DNA of 37,536 bases from assembly GCA_023387235.1 (NCBI GenBank), contig JAEWIJ010000158.1:1-37536 (forward strand), written 5' to 3'. This DNA is from Pseudomonadota bacterium (GTDB taxonomy: Bacteria > Pseudomonadota > Alphaproteobacteria > Rhizobiales > Hyphomicrobiaceae). The notes under the pieces are model-generated. The model was not told the origin of the DNA. It saw only the letters and a list, made by a program, of their open reading frames with translations, and did no database searches. Below are positions 8,257 to 16,472 of the stretch, one piece after another (position 1 is the stretch's first letter; each line of letters begins with the position of its first letter). A program made the translations under genes and the position numbers.

Positions 8257-9561
8257 TCAAAGAGATTGTATAAATTGTTCAGCGTGCTCTATGTGCAACT
8301 TCCAACCCGAGGTTGCTTCCACTTTTGGGCGCACCTCGTCGATCCCCGGCACTGATTCGCTGCAGGCATGAGCCGCGATCGCATCGCGCCACCCAGGCCC
8401 GTCCAGGGGATCGAGCACGATCGTCCGCCCTCCGAGCGGGTGACGCAGGCCGAGCCTGTCCGAGACGATGAGCGGCGCCCCCGCGGCTTGCGCCTCCACC
8501 GCCGGCAGGCCATAGCCTTCGGCCAGGGTGGGCAGCAGGACAGCTCGCGCGCCAGCCATCAGGCGGCCGAGCGCGGGCGTCGATAATCCTGATATTTCAA
8601 CGACGAACGGCTCAATGGGGCGGCAGCGCTCCAGCATGTCCACGACATTCTCGTTGTCCCAGCCACGGGCACCGACCAGCAGGAGCATCGGCGTCCGGTC
8701 GCCAAGCCGCTGCGCAAGCTCGCGCCAGATGTTGAGTAGCAGCAACTGGTTCTTCCGTGGCTCGATCGTCCCGACCGTGACGAAATACGGACGCCGCGTC
8801 GGAGGTGCAGCAACTCCCTCTGGCTGAGTGAAGGAGGGCGATGGTGGTAACGGGATCACACACGTCGGCGGCAAAGGTCTGTTGCAATGCCGAAAGTATC
8901 GCTCCAGCGCGCGCCGCGTGTCGTCGCTTGCCACAATGATGCCATGACCGCGGCGTGCCAGCACCTCCATCCGCCCCTCGTGCCGCTGGGCCTCCGAAGC
9001 GGGGAAGAATTCCGGATAGGTGATCGGCAGCAGGTCATGGATGAAGAATACGGCCTTCACGTCGGGCCGCCGATCGAGCCACCGGAAATACCAGTCCAGC
9101 CACAGCGGAAACTGGTTGATATTCAAATAGGTGGCGCCTCGAGGAACCGTCCGGCTCAGGCTGCGGCCCGGGAATAGCCCGCTCCGCCCGACGATACGGC
9201 CGTGCCGCATGAGCCGTCCCAGGGATCGAAGCGTGTTCGCCTTCCTACGCGCGGGTGGGTGTCGGTGCGCCTCCGTGTCGTGTCCCTCGAGGCGAGCCAT
9301 AAGGCGAACATAGGCCTCGTCCTCCTCGGCAGAGCCTGGTTCGCGCCAGTGCCCGGCAACGGCCTGGACGATCGCGCGGCCGGCGCGGTTGTCGACGGCG
9401 CGCAAGCCGGCAGGTCCGAAGAGGGCGCCTTGGCCGCCGCGCCCCTCCGACAGGAAGTGCTCGGCGTAGCCGATGTCGACGCGATCGATCCCATTGGGGG
9501 CCGGACGACTGAAGCGGGTCGCGAGGCGCGTAAGATCGAAGATGACGTCGCGTTGGCGCAC
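8257..9561 (-). CDS. GT4-family glycosyltransferase (paralogue of 12203-13522)
   Basis: This GT-B glycosyltransferase of about 434 residues has NGIDRVDIGYAEHFL near the N-terminus, then GATYLNINQFPLWLDWYFRW, AVFFIHDLLPITYPEFF, PYFVTVGTIEPRKNQLLLLN opening the C-terminal domain and LAEGYGLPAVEAQAAGAPLI at the nucleotide-sugar site. The frame extends to an ATG at 9606. GTG 9561 is preferred because GGAG lies seven bases upstream and its N-terminus (VRQRDVIFDLTRLAT) aligns with the N-terminus of the paralogue. It lies in the minus-strand series running from the kpsD-like gene towards the alpha-oxoamine synthase. It is a probable capsule glycosyltransferase of unknown sugar specificity. Confidence 0.87.
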   Translation of the reverse strand: MRQRDVIFDLTRLATRFSRPAPNGIDRVDIGYAEHFLSEGRGGQGALFGPAGLRAVDNRAGRAIVQAVAGHWREPGSAEEDEAYVRLMARLEGHDTEAHRHPPARRKANTLRSLGRLMRHGRIVGRSGLFPGRSLSRTVPRGATYLNINQFPLWLDWYFRWLDRRPDVKAVFFIHDLLPITYPEFFPASEAQRHEGRMEVLARRGHGIIVASDDTRRALERYFRHCNRPLPPTCVIPLPPSPSFTQPEGVAAPPTRRPYFVTVGTIEPRKNQLLLLNIWRELAQRLGDRTPMLLLVGARGWDNENVVDMLERCRPIEPFVVEISGLSTPALGRLMAGARAVLLPTLAEGYGLPAVEAQAAGAPLIVSDRLGLRHPLGGRTIVLDPLDGPGWRDAIAAHACSESVPGIDEVRPKVEATSGWKLHIEHAEQFIQSL

Positions 9562-9630
9562 GGCGGCTCCGCCATGGAAGAGTGCGGCGATCTCGTTAGC
9601 CAGCATCCGGCCGGAACAGCGCGTGCGGCG

Positions 9631-10671
9631 TCACTCCGAGGGAATATTGAAGAACAACAGCTCGATCAAGGACAGCCGGCCTCGGGATACACCACGCTCG
9701 TTGCGCAGGCGGATTTCGACCGGCACGGTGGGGTCTGTGTGATTGAAATTGAAATAGCCGCGATAGTCGCCGGCGCGGCGCTCGTCGATGCGCGCCCGCG
9801 CGAGCCAGGCAGCGCCATGCAGCTCGAGGACGAAGGGCACGTCTTTGATCTCATCAGAAAAGGCGAGATGGGCTTCGACGCGATACCGGCCGGGCGGCAG
9901 ATGGAAGTAGGGCCCGTAATAGAGATCGCGAACCGGACCGGCGATCTCGATGGTGCGCGGCGGTGGAAGATCGGGGCGATCCTTGAACGTGAATACGGCC
10001 GTCGGCCATACGACCGGTCGCGCGATATCGTTGCGCGCCATCGCGAGCAGCGGTGCGATGACCTCGGCGGCGGTGAGAACGGCCGGATCGATCGCTATGC
10101 CGGCCGTGTCGAGCACGGGTGGCAGGTAGTGCTTCCCGCGCGCCGCCAGCACGGCCTCCAACGTGGCATCCCCGCCGAGGCCGCAGGAGGCCGCCATGAT
10201 CATCTCCTCGGGAACCGTGCCGCGCGGCGTCAGATTGAGATGCTCGGCAATGCGCGTCACGATCTCGCCGACTGTCCGCTCCGTCGTCCGGTAGAGGTAG
10301 TGCACATGCTCGGAGCGGCTGATGGCCAGATTGGCGACCGCCGTTGCGGTCTGCGCGCGGATGGCCTCCATCACCGAAATCCGAAGGGTGCCCTGCAGGT
10401 AGCGCACGACGTCGATCGGGTCCTCTATCACGAGAATGACGCGGGCGTCGCCGGCCTCGATCGCCTCGATCAGCGAGCGGCTCGGGTAGTTGGTCAGGCA
10501 GATGGGGCGCGGGCTGGCGAGAAAGTCGATGCTGTCGAAGCGATCGGTTTTGTAGAAGAGCGGGCGCTGCGGCTCGAGCGCAGCCAGCCTGCTGGTGGTC
10601 TCGAACACCCATTCGGTGAGGACGCTATGAGGCCCGATGACCACGTCCGCGAGCGCCGACGAACCTTTCAT
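9631..10671 (-). CDS. Unknown capsule-locus protein; degenerate sulfotransferase-like N-terminus plus beta-rich C-terminus
   Basis: I do not recognise a named family for this 346-residue protein. It has no signal peptide and no membrane helix. The N-terminus (VVIGPHSVLTEWVFE, 10-24) and a later segment (ARVILVIEDPIDVVRYL, 76-92) sit where P-loop sulfotransferases carry their PAPS-binding PKSGTTW loop and RNPxDV motif. Here the key lysine and arginine are replaced (PHSVLTEW; EDPIDV). The C-terminal ~100 residues (GPVRDLYYGPYFHLPPGRYR onward) look like a beta-sandwich of the kind attached to glycan-related proteins. It lies between the kpsD-like gene and a glycosyltransferase on the same strand. 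It could be a non-catalytic or altered transferase acting on the capsule (inference only). Confidence 0.7.
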   Translation of the reverse strand: MKGSSALADVVIGPHSVLTEWVFETTSRLAALEPQRPLFYKTDRFDSIDFLASPRPICLTNYPSRSLIEAIEAGDARVILVIEDPIDVVRYLQGTLRISVMEAIRAQTATAVANLAISRSEHVHYLYRTTERTVGEIVTRIAEHLNLTPRGTVPEEMIMAASCGLGGDATLEAVLAARGKHYLPPVLDTAGIAIDPAVLTAAEVIAPLLAMARNDIARPVVWPTAVFTFKDRPDLPPPRTIEIAGPVRDLYYGPYFHLPPGRYRVEAHLAFSDEIKDVPFVLELHGAAWLARARIDERRAGDYRGYFNFNHTDPTVPVEIRLRNERGVSRGRLSLIELLFFNIPSE

Positions 10672-10816
10672 CTCCAGCGAGCCTCGAAAAGCCAGACGTG
10701 CGGCCAGGGGATCTGAGTTCAGACCTCCAATCTCTAGCCATTAAAGCTCAATTGGGAAATAGGCGCGCGCGGTCCGGCCCAATGCGGCCTGTGGGTCGTC
10801 GCTCAGCGGGAAGTGC

Positions 10817-11977
10817 TCAGTTGCCCGCGGCGTAGATTGTGGCGCCGGTGATGGCAGGCGATGTGAGCATCTGCACGAGACGGAAGACCTTCTCGACTTC
10901 CGTGATCGGCGCGTGCGACACGTAGAGGATGTCCTTGTCGCGCATGGTGAAGCGGCGTGCACGGAAGAGCGACGTCGGATCGCGCATGTTGAGGCGGTAG
11001 GCCACAGGGACTACGCCGCGCGCCAGAAAGCGCTCGGGCACGTTCGGGTATCTCTTCGCTAGGCTCGCCGGCTCGTAGCGCAGCACGAACACGCCATAAG
11101 GATCGGAGCGGTCATCATTGAGGCCGCCGGCCTTGCCCAGGGCCTCGTCGAGCGTGATACCGCCCGCATCGAAGCCGATCAATGCGTTGCGACCCGTCGC
11201 GCCGAAGGCGGTGAAGGACTGCGGGCCCCGATAGACCGTCACGACGTCGCCCGGCCGGATGTAGATGTTCTCACGCGTATTCGAGAGGATCGCCTGCAGC
11301 GGTACGCTGAGGGAGGTCCCGTCACGGGAGAGCGTGATGAAGGTCTCATGAACCGGCGCCTTGATGCCGCCCGCCGCCGCGATCACGTCGAGCAGGCGGT
11401 CGCCCTTGGGGCTGAGCGGCACGCGTGCGCCGGCGGTCACGTCGCCGGTGACGGTCGCGGTATGAGTGAGATTGCGCGTCAGGCTGACCATCGCCTGCGG
11501 ATCGGCGGTTTTGCCGGCGAGGCGATCGACGATCTGCTTCTCGATCTCCATGGGCGTGCGGCCGGCAACCCGGATGCGCCCTGCGTAGGGGACATTGATC
11601 GTGCCGTCACGGGCGACGACCTGCTCCGGGATCGTGGCGGCGCGGGAACCAGGGTTAGCCCTCTCGATTGTCGAAGCTGCAAACAGGCTGCCGCTGCCGG
11701 TCTCCCAGATATTGATCTGGACGACGTCGCCGACATCGACCTTTTGGATTTTAGGGGCGCGGTAGTCGCCGAAAACGGCGCCGAAGGACGGCTTATGCCA
11801 GCTCGCGACGATATCAAGGCTCGGCTCGGAGAGATCGACCAGGACGAATTCGGGATGCGTTTCCTGTGCGGCGCTCAACAGGTCGCGCCCGGTCGGTCCG
11901 GAACTGCCGCAGCCGGCCAACGCCACTGCAGCCAGCGCGCAGCAGGCCCAAGCAATCACCCGCGACACCGGCACCAT
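10817..11977 (-). CDS. Outer-membrane polysaccharide export lipoprotein (KpsD/Wza-like)
   Basis: This 386-residue lipoprotein starts with a lipoprotein signal peptide and lipobox LAGC (residues 20-23, Cys23). It is followed by a polysaccharide export domain (VGDVVQINIWETGSG, GTINVPYAGRIRVAGRTPMEIEKQI) and SLBB-type beta-grasp repeats (TVTGDVTAGARVPLSPKGDR; IYIRPGDVVTVYRGPQSFTA; SFTAFGATGRNALIGFDAGG). Proteins of this family form the outer-membrane channel that receives the polysaccharide from the KpsMT-KpsE complex. It is the first gene of a minus-strand series (kpsD-like, unknown, GT4, CDP-alcohol transferase, alpha-oxoamine synthase). It diverges from the paralogous glycosyltransferase gene across 225 bp that probably hold promoters for both. 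Confidence 0.9.
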   Translation of the reverse strand: MVPVSRVIAWACCALAAVALAGCGSSGPTGRDLLSAAQETHPEFVLVDLSEPSLDIVASWHKPSFGAVFGDYRAPKIQKVDVGDVVQINIWETGSGSLFAASTIERANPGSRAATIPEQVVARDGTINVPYAGRIRVAGRTPMEIEKQIVDRLAGKTADPQAMVSLTRNLTHTATVTGDVTAGARVPLSPKGDRLLDVIAAAGGIKAPVHETFITLSRDGTSLSVPLQAILSNTRENIYIRPGDVVTVYRGPQSFTAFGATGRNALIGFDAGGITLDEALGKAGGLNDDRSDPYGVFVLRYEPASLAKRYPNVPERFLARGVVPVAYRLNMRDPTSLFRARRFTMRDKDILYVSHAPITEVEKVFRLVQMLTSPAITGATIYAAGN

Positions 11978-12202
11978 CCCACCCCGTGCTCACAATAACC
12001 ATGTTGATATAGCTTCCTATACCAGCAATGAGCAGAACTGCCAGCATGCGTCGCTATCCGCGGGCTTGTCTGTGCGGCGAGCGTGACAATGGCGCCACTA
12101 TTGTGGCTCTATGCCACCTCAACACGACCGGATTCGCGGCGGGGGCCCCTCTCCTTGCTGCTACATTCGATCGAATGCGCGCCATGACCAGAGAGAGGGC
12201 CG

Positions 12203-13522
12203 GTGCGCCGCCGAGCCCGAGGAGCCGCCGCAGCGCCCGACCACATGGCCCGCCCCATCGCGTTCGACATCACCCACATCGTATCGAGGCTGCCTGTCGG
12301 GAAGCCTTCGGGCATCGACAAGGTGGATCTCGCCTATGCTCGCCACTTCGCGCAGGCCGGCTGTGAGGCGGGGGTCCACTACGGGCTATGGGAGCCTCGC
12401 ATCCACGGCGGCGAGGTGGTGGCGGAAGTGCTGCGGCTTGCGTCGCGCTCGCGCTGGGTTGGCGACGAGGTGGAGGCGGACCCGGCCTTCCATCGCATTG
12501 CGGGATTATTGACAGGGCGCACGGAGTCGTCCTCGCAACGAACGCCTCCGAAACTGCGGCCGTCGACGGATGCGCGCCAGCGGCGCCTGCAGCAGGTGCG
12601 CTGGCGACTGGCCCGCGGCCGCCACGTGCTCCCTCGCGGGGCGCTGTATCTCAACGTTGCCCAGCACGTCTTCGAACAGCCGCGCTTCTTCCGCTGGCTC
12701 CAGGCCCGCCGTGACGTCCTGCCGGTGTTTCTAGTTCACGATCTCCTGCCGATGGACTATCCGGAGTACTTTCGGCCCGGCTATCGCGAGCGGTTCCGCC
12801 GCCGGCTCGACACCATCTCCACGCACGCGGGCGCCCTGATCACGACCTCGAATTCTGTCCGGGGGCGCATTGAGCAGGAATTCCGGGCGCGCGGGCGTCC
12901 ACAGGTACCCATTCTCGTGGAGCCGCTGCCCTCGACGATGCCGCTTGCGGCCGCCGACGCCCTTGCGGATGCCGAGCTTGCGCGGCAGCCCTACTTCGTC
13001 GTGCTCGGCACGATCGAGCCGCGCAAGAACCATCTGCTGCTGCTGAATATCTGGCGCCGTCTCGCCGAGGAGCACCCCTCGCCGCCGAAGCTGGTCATCG
13101 TCGGCGTGCGCGGATGGGAGAACGAGCAGGTGCTCGATGTGCTCGACCGCAGCGTGCTCGTGCGGCCGCACGTGATCGAGGCGAGCGGCGTCAGCGACCA
13201 GGGGCTCCAACGCCTCATTGCCAACGCGCGCGGGCTCCTCATGCCCTCCTTCGCCGAGGGGTACGGCTTGCCGGTCGTCGAGGCGCTGTCGATCGGCACG
13301 CCGGTCGTGGCGTCCGACATTCCCGTTTTTCGAGAGGTGTCGCAGGGGCGCGCTCTTCTCCGTCATCCGCTGGACGGGCTCGGCTGGCGGGACGCGATCC
13401 TCTCGCTGAGTGACCTCGCTCACCCCCTGACCGTCGAGGTGCGGAGGCAGGTCCAGGGGTTCGAGGTGCCGACCTGGGAGCGCTACTTCGAGCGCGTCAG
13501 CGCATTCCTTGCGGAGCTGTAG
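12203..13522 (+). CDS. GT4-family glycosyltransferase (paralogue of 8257-9561)
   Basis: This GT-B protein of about 439 residues shares its whole layout with the enzyme at 8257-9561: PSGIDKVDLAYARHFAQAG, GALYLNVAQHVFEQPRFFRW, PVFLVHDLLPMDYPEYF, PYFVVLGTIEPRKNHLLLLN, FAEGYGLPVVEALSIGTPVV and a shared HPLDGLGWRDAI tail. The pair arose by duplication and now points in opposite directions around the kpsD-like gene. GTG 12203 is supported by GAGAGAGG at 12191-12198. ATG 12245 (MARPIAFDITHIV) is the alternative suggested by alignment with the paralogue. The 3' end overlaps the convergent hydroxylase gene by 40 bp. It is likely one of the capsule repeat-unit transferases. Confidence 0.88.
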   Translation: MRRRARGAAAAPDHMARPIAFDITHIVSRLPVGKPSGIDKVDLAYARHFAQAGCEAGVHYGLWEPRIHGGEVVAEVLRLASRSRWVGDEVEADPAFHRIAGLLTGRTESSSQRTPPKLRPSTDARQRRLQQVRWRLARGRHVLPRGALYLNVAQHVFEQPRFFRWLQARRDVLPVFLVHDLLPMDYPEYFRPGYRERFRRRLDTISTHAGALITTSNSVRGRIEQEFRARGRPQVPILVEPLPSTMPLAAADALADAELARQPYFVVLGTIEPRKNHLLLLNIWRRLAEEHPSPPKLVIVGVRGWENEQVLDVLDRSVLVRPHVIEASGVSDQGLQRLIANARGLLMPSFAEGYGLPVVEALSIGTPVVASDIPVFREVSQGRALLRHPLDGLGWRDAILSLSDLAHPLTVEVRRQVQGFEVPTWERYFERVSAFLAEL

Positions 13523-14280
13523 GGCTGCACCTCCGTGCCGGGCGTCTCCGCGGGGCGATCGAGGAAGGTGCCCATGAGGCGATCCCAGATATTGAAGTAC
13601 TGGCCGAAATTGTAGTTGAAGCGCGAATGATGCAGGTCGTGATGCGTGACCGCGTTCGTGAACCGCAGCATCCGGTGATCGCGATATCGCTGCGGAACGA
13701 TCTCATGGCCGCAGTGGCCCGCGGCATTTATGAGCCCGTCGAACAGGAAGTAGGCCAGCAGCACGCCCGGATGCATGGGCACGAAAAGAATGAGCAGCGC
13801 GAAGAAACCGAACTGAAAGAGCGTCTCGAGCGGCTGAAAGGACAGGATGGCCCACGGCGTGGGCGTCAGCGAGCGGTGATGGCCGGCATGAAAGTGTCGG
13901 AAAAACAGCTTCGTGTGCATCAGGCGATGCGTCCAGTAGAAGTACGTGTCATGCAGGACGACGGCGGCGAGAAAGCTCGCCGGCAGCCACCAGAGCGGGT
14001 ATGCCGAGGTGTCCCAGTAGATCGCGGTGAGGCCGTTCTCGTAGGCCTTCAGCAACACGACGCAGTAGGCTGAGAACAGCAGGAGCGATATGAGCGAGTG
14101 GCGAACCTCCCGCCTGACATCCTCGGGACGATGGCGCCTCGCTTGAATGCGCCCTGCAACCATCATCGGGTCCTGTCTGATATAGATCAGCCAATGGAAA
14201 AGGCCGGCCGGCAGGAGATAGCCGAGGACGAGGAGCGTCAGGAATATGGCTCCGTAGGTCGTGAGAAGGCTTCCGATCAT
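13483..14280 (-). CDS. Fatty acid hydroxylase / sterol desaturase superfamily membrane protein
   Basis: This membrane di-iron oxygenase of about 265 residues has the superfamily's histidine clusters: HDTYFYWTHRLMH, HFHAGHH and THHDLHH, with a further histidine pair in NAAGHCGHE, between four or more hydrophobic helices. Such enzymes hydroxylate or desaturate acyl chains, sphingoid bases or carotenoids at the membrane. The frame is open to 14439, but the extra N-terminal 53 residues are polar and Arg/Pro-rich, unlike the family. ATG 14280, directly before the first helix (MIGSLLTTYGAIFL), is taken as the start. It converges on and overlaps the capsule glycosyltransferase by 40 bp. It might hydroxylate the lipid made by the capsule-locus enzymes (inference), but could equally be an unrelated neighbour. 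Confidence 0.82.
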   Translation of the reverse strand: MIGSLLTTYGAIFLTLLVLGYLLPAGLFHWLIYIRQDPMMVAGRIQARRHRPEDVRREVRHSLISLLLFSAYCVVLLKAYENGLTAIYWDTSAYPLWWLPASFLAAVVLHDTYFYWTHRLMHTKLFFRHFHAGHHRSLTPTPWAILSFQPLETLFQFGFFALLILFVPMHPGVLLAYFLFDGLINAAGHCGHEIVPQRYRDHRMLRFTNAVTHHDLHHSRFNYNFGQYFNIWDRLMGTFLDRPAETPGTEVQPYSSARNALTRSK

Positions 14281-14472
14281 GAGCTGCCCGATGGCGAAAT
14301 GTCCGCGCTTCCCGGAACGTGTGGCCCCCTCGCCAGGCTCTGTCGATCGGCAATCCGGCGGTGGCCCTGCGATGGATACTCGACGGTGCCTTCTATGACA
14401 CGGTGCGGTGCGGAAAGGCGAGCGCCGGGGAATGATCATTCACGGGCGGATTGAAAGCATCCCCGTGTGCGC

Positions 14473-14501
14473 CTGACGATGGCCGGCTTTTGGGATATAA
14501 G
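14473..14501 (+). promoter_or_regulatory. Putative sigma-70-type promoter abutting the lipoprotein start
   Basis: CTGACG (14473-14478) and TATAAG (14496-14501) resemble -35 and -10 hexamers (four and five matches to consensus) separated by 17 bp. Transcription would begin near 14508, next to ATG 14509 of the lipoprotein gene, leaving essentially no leader. Pattern match only. Confidence 0.35.
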
Positions 14502-14508
14502 TGCGAAG

Positions 14509-15027
14509 ATGGTCGGTAGGTTAGACAGATCGCGTGTTCGGCGTCGCGGAGGCTTGTTAGGCCTCTGCTTTGTACCGGCTTTGATATTGGCCGGGTGCAC
14601 GAGCTCGACGTTGCCAAAGCTTGGCGACCTCATGGGAGAGCAGGAGCAAGCCAAGGTCGCCTCGACACCGCTGCCGGGCCCCGATGCTCCCGTGATGACG
14701 TCCGCGCCGCCCCGCGACAGGCCTCTGGACGCGCCGCGCAATCCGCCGCTGGGCGGGACCGATGCGCCGCCGGCGCCAACCGCGAGAGCGGCTCGCGGCA
14801 GTGATATGATCGTGGCGTTCAAGGGGCCGACGATCGTGCTGTTCGGTGCCGAGGTCGGCGATAACGGCGAGCGCGTGTCGACATCCTCGCTCTCGCTGCC
14901 CCTGCAGATGAAATACGCATCGTCGAGTGCGAGCCGAGTCCAGATCGAGACGCCCTATGGGCCGCGCTGGGTGGCGCGATCGGAGATCATGATCGGATCG
15001 GACGGCGGAGCCTTCCCACGACGATGA
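14509..15027 (+). CDS. Small hypothetical lipoprotein
   Basis: I do not recognise a family. From ATG 14509 the product is 172 residues: an Arg-rich n-region (VGRLDRSRVRRRGG), a hydrophobic stretch and lipobox LAGC, so it should be exported and lipidated. A Pro/Ala-rich low-complexity linker follows, then a compact C-terminal domain of about 70 residues (FKGPTIVLFGAEVGDNGERV to WVARSEIMIGSD). The frame also opens at GTG 14467 and ATG 14479, but those would put the lipobox cysteine unusually far from the N-terminus (residue 44 from GTG 14467). It stands alone, divergent from the hydroxylase gene and convergent with the DUF992 gene 12 bp away. Confidence 0.7.
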   Translation: MVGRLDRSRVRRRGGLLGLCFVPALILAGCTSSTLPKLGDLMGEQEQAKVASTPLPGPDAPVMTSAPPRDRPLDAPRNPPLGGTDAPPAPTARAARGSDMIVAFKGPTIVLFGAEVGDNGERVSTSSLSLPLQMKYASSSASRVQIETPYGPRWVARSEIMIGSDGGAFPRR

Positions 15028-15039
15028 TGGCGTGGCGCA

Positions 15040-15516
15040 TCACGTCTTGGTTGCGGCCAGCTTCAGCGTGAGCGTCGTGATCTCGGTCGGCCCTGCGAGC
15101 TGCTCCTTCCCCGTTACGGGCTCGAGGCGAATGGTGTCGCGCGTTCCCCCGAGAAGCACGGCTGCTCCCTGTCGGCCGGGTTCCGCGGCAAACGTGCCGT
15201 CGAGCATTGGCGGCTTGTCGCCGGGCGGCGCAACGACGGTCCACACGAAGACGTGCTTGGCGGGTGGGAAGCCGCCGGCTTTCGTCCCCGCTGTTCCTTC
15301 GTAGTCGCTCATGACGCCCGACTGCGACTTGAAATTGCACGACAGAGCCACTGCGGCGGCCGGCTGGTTGGGCACGGTTGCGACCGTGCACGTGAGTGTG
15401 CCCGAGTTGGTTGCCGGCGTTTGTGCAAGGCTTTGCGCGCTGATCGATGCGCCGCAAATGATCGCAGCCGCCAGCGACAACATTTTGCCGGGCACGTGCA
15501 GCGAGGACGAGGTCAT
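15040..15516 (-). CDS. Secreted DUF992-family protein
   Basis: This 158-residue protein has a signal peptide (hydrophobic KMLSLAAAIICGASISAQS, cleavage probably after SLAQ). The mature part matches the layout I know for DUF992: SGTLTCTV, then LSCNFKSQSG with the paired cysteine, a central FVWTVVAP strand, an AAVLLGGTRDTIRLEPVTG block and a final LTLKL strand. The family is common in Hyphomicrobiales and has no known function. The frame continues upstream without a stop through the neighbouring yihY-like gene. The start at 15516 is fixed by a strong ribosome-binding site (GGGAGG about seven bases upstream) and by the signal peptide. It lies 107 bp downstream of the yihY-like gene on the same strand. 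Confidence 0.82.
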   Translation of the reverse strand: MTSSSLHVPGKMLSLAAAIICGASISAQSLAQTPATNSGTLTCTVATVPNQPAAAVALSCNFKSQSGVMSDYEGTAGTKAGGFPPAKHVFVWTVVAPPGDKPPMLDGTFAAEPGRQGAAVLLGGTRDTIRLEPVTGKEQLAGPTEITTLTLKLAATKT

Positions 15517-15623
15517 ATCGCGCCTCCCGATGGTTTTTTTCATCCACCAGGAGAACGCGCCAGTGCCGTCCGTGTTCCGCCGAATGGCGGCATCGCACCA
15601 TGGAGACGCCGCGCATGGACGTT

Positions 15624-16472
15624 CTAGCTGGCGGGATGATTCAGCTCGCCCTGCCGGTCGCGTGCCGCAGCACCGTCCAGAACGTGCGTGACCTCGGCGC
15701 CGAAGAGAAGGATCTGCGCCGAGTAATAGATCCATATGAGCAGCACGACGAGAGACGCGGCCGCGCCATAGCTCGACTCGAGGCCCTGCGTGCCGATGTA
15801 CCAGGATATGGCGCTCTTCCCGATATTGAAGAGCAGCGCCGTCGTCAGGCCGCCGATCCAGGCATGACGCCACGCGACATCGGCATCGGGAAACCACTTG
15901 AAGAGCATGGCGAACAGCGCCGACAGCACGCCAAGCGAAATGATGAAGTTGAGGAACTCCCATAAGAGGCTTTGGCCGGAACCGAGCCACGTCGAGAAGC
16001 CGGCCAAAGCCGCATTGACCACCAGCGAAACGGCCAGCAGGAAGCCGAGAGCGAGTATGCCGGCAAACGAAACGAGATAAGTGCGCGCATATGCCCACAC
16101 GCCCATATGCTCGGGTTCCTGCGTTTCCCATATCGTGTTGAGCGCGTCCTTCAACTGAACGACGACGCCGAGCGCGGCAAGCAGCAACAGGATCACGCCG
16201 ACGATTGCCGCTATCGCACCACCCGTCTGCGAGCCGGCCCCCTCGAGCATCGCCCGGACGGCCTGGCTTCCTGCAGGCCCGAGCAATGTGCGGAGCTGAT
16301 CGTTCAGTGCCGACGCAACAGTCTGCCGCCCGAAGAAAATACCGGCAACGCTGACGATGATGAGAAGCAACGGACCAAGAGAGAAGACCGAGTAGTACGC
16401 GAGCGCAGCCCCGAGCCGCGCATCGCGATGGCGCAGCCAGTCGTTGCCGGCGGTCGCGAGCACATTCCACAT
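15624..16472 (-). CDS. YihY/BrkB-family inner-membrane protein
   Basis: This 282-residue polytopic membrane protein has the family's features: an N-terminal amphipathic region, HRDARLGAALAYYSVFSLGP leading into the first helix, a middle section with LKDALNTIWE, and a C-terminal GAAASLVVLLIWIYYSAQIL helix followed by FGAEVTHV. About six helices are visible. The family (formerly annotated as ribonuclease BN) has been linked to envelope functions and is described as a putative permease. Its substrate is not established. The 169 bp upstream, shared with the divergent sorbosone-dehydrogenase-like gene, must hold its promoter. Confidence 0.88.
   Translation of the reverse strand: MWNVLATAGNDWLRHRDARLGAALAYYSVFSLGPLLLIIVSVAGIFFGRQTVASALNDQLRTLLGPAGSQAVRAMLEGAGSQTGGAIAAIVGVILLLLAALGVVVQLKDALNTIWETQEPEHMGVWAYARTYLVSFAGILALGFLLAVSLVVNAALAGFSTWLGSGQSLLWEFLNFIISLGVLSALFAMLFKWFPDADVAWRHAWIGGLTTALLFNIGKSAISWYIGTQGLESSYGAAASLVVLLIWIYYSAQILLFGAEVTHVLDGAAARDRQGELNHPAS

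Noticed and set aside
9202..10716. 504-codon frame opposite the capsule glycosyltransferase and unknown protein
   Set aside because: It crosses two real genes on the other strand and has no recognisable motif or ribosome-binding site.
12008..12021. TATAG-CTTC-CTATA inverted repeat near the kpsD-like start
   Set aside because: Only five base pairs, AT-rich, no further symmetry; could be chance, although it lies in the divergent promoter region.
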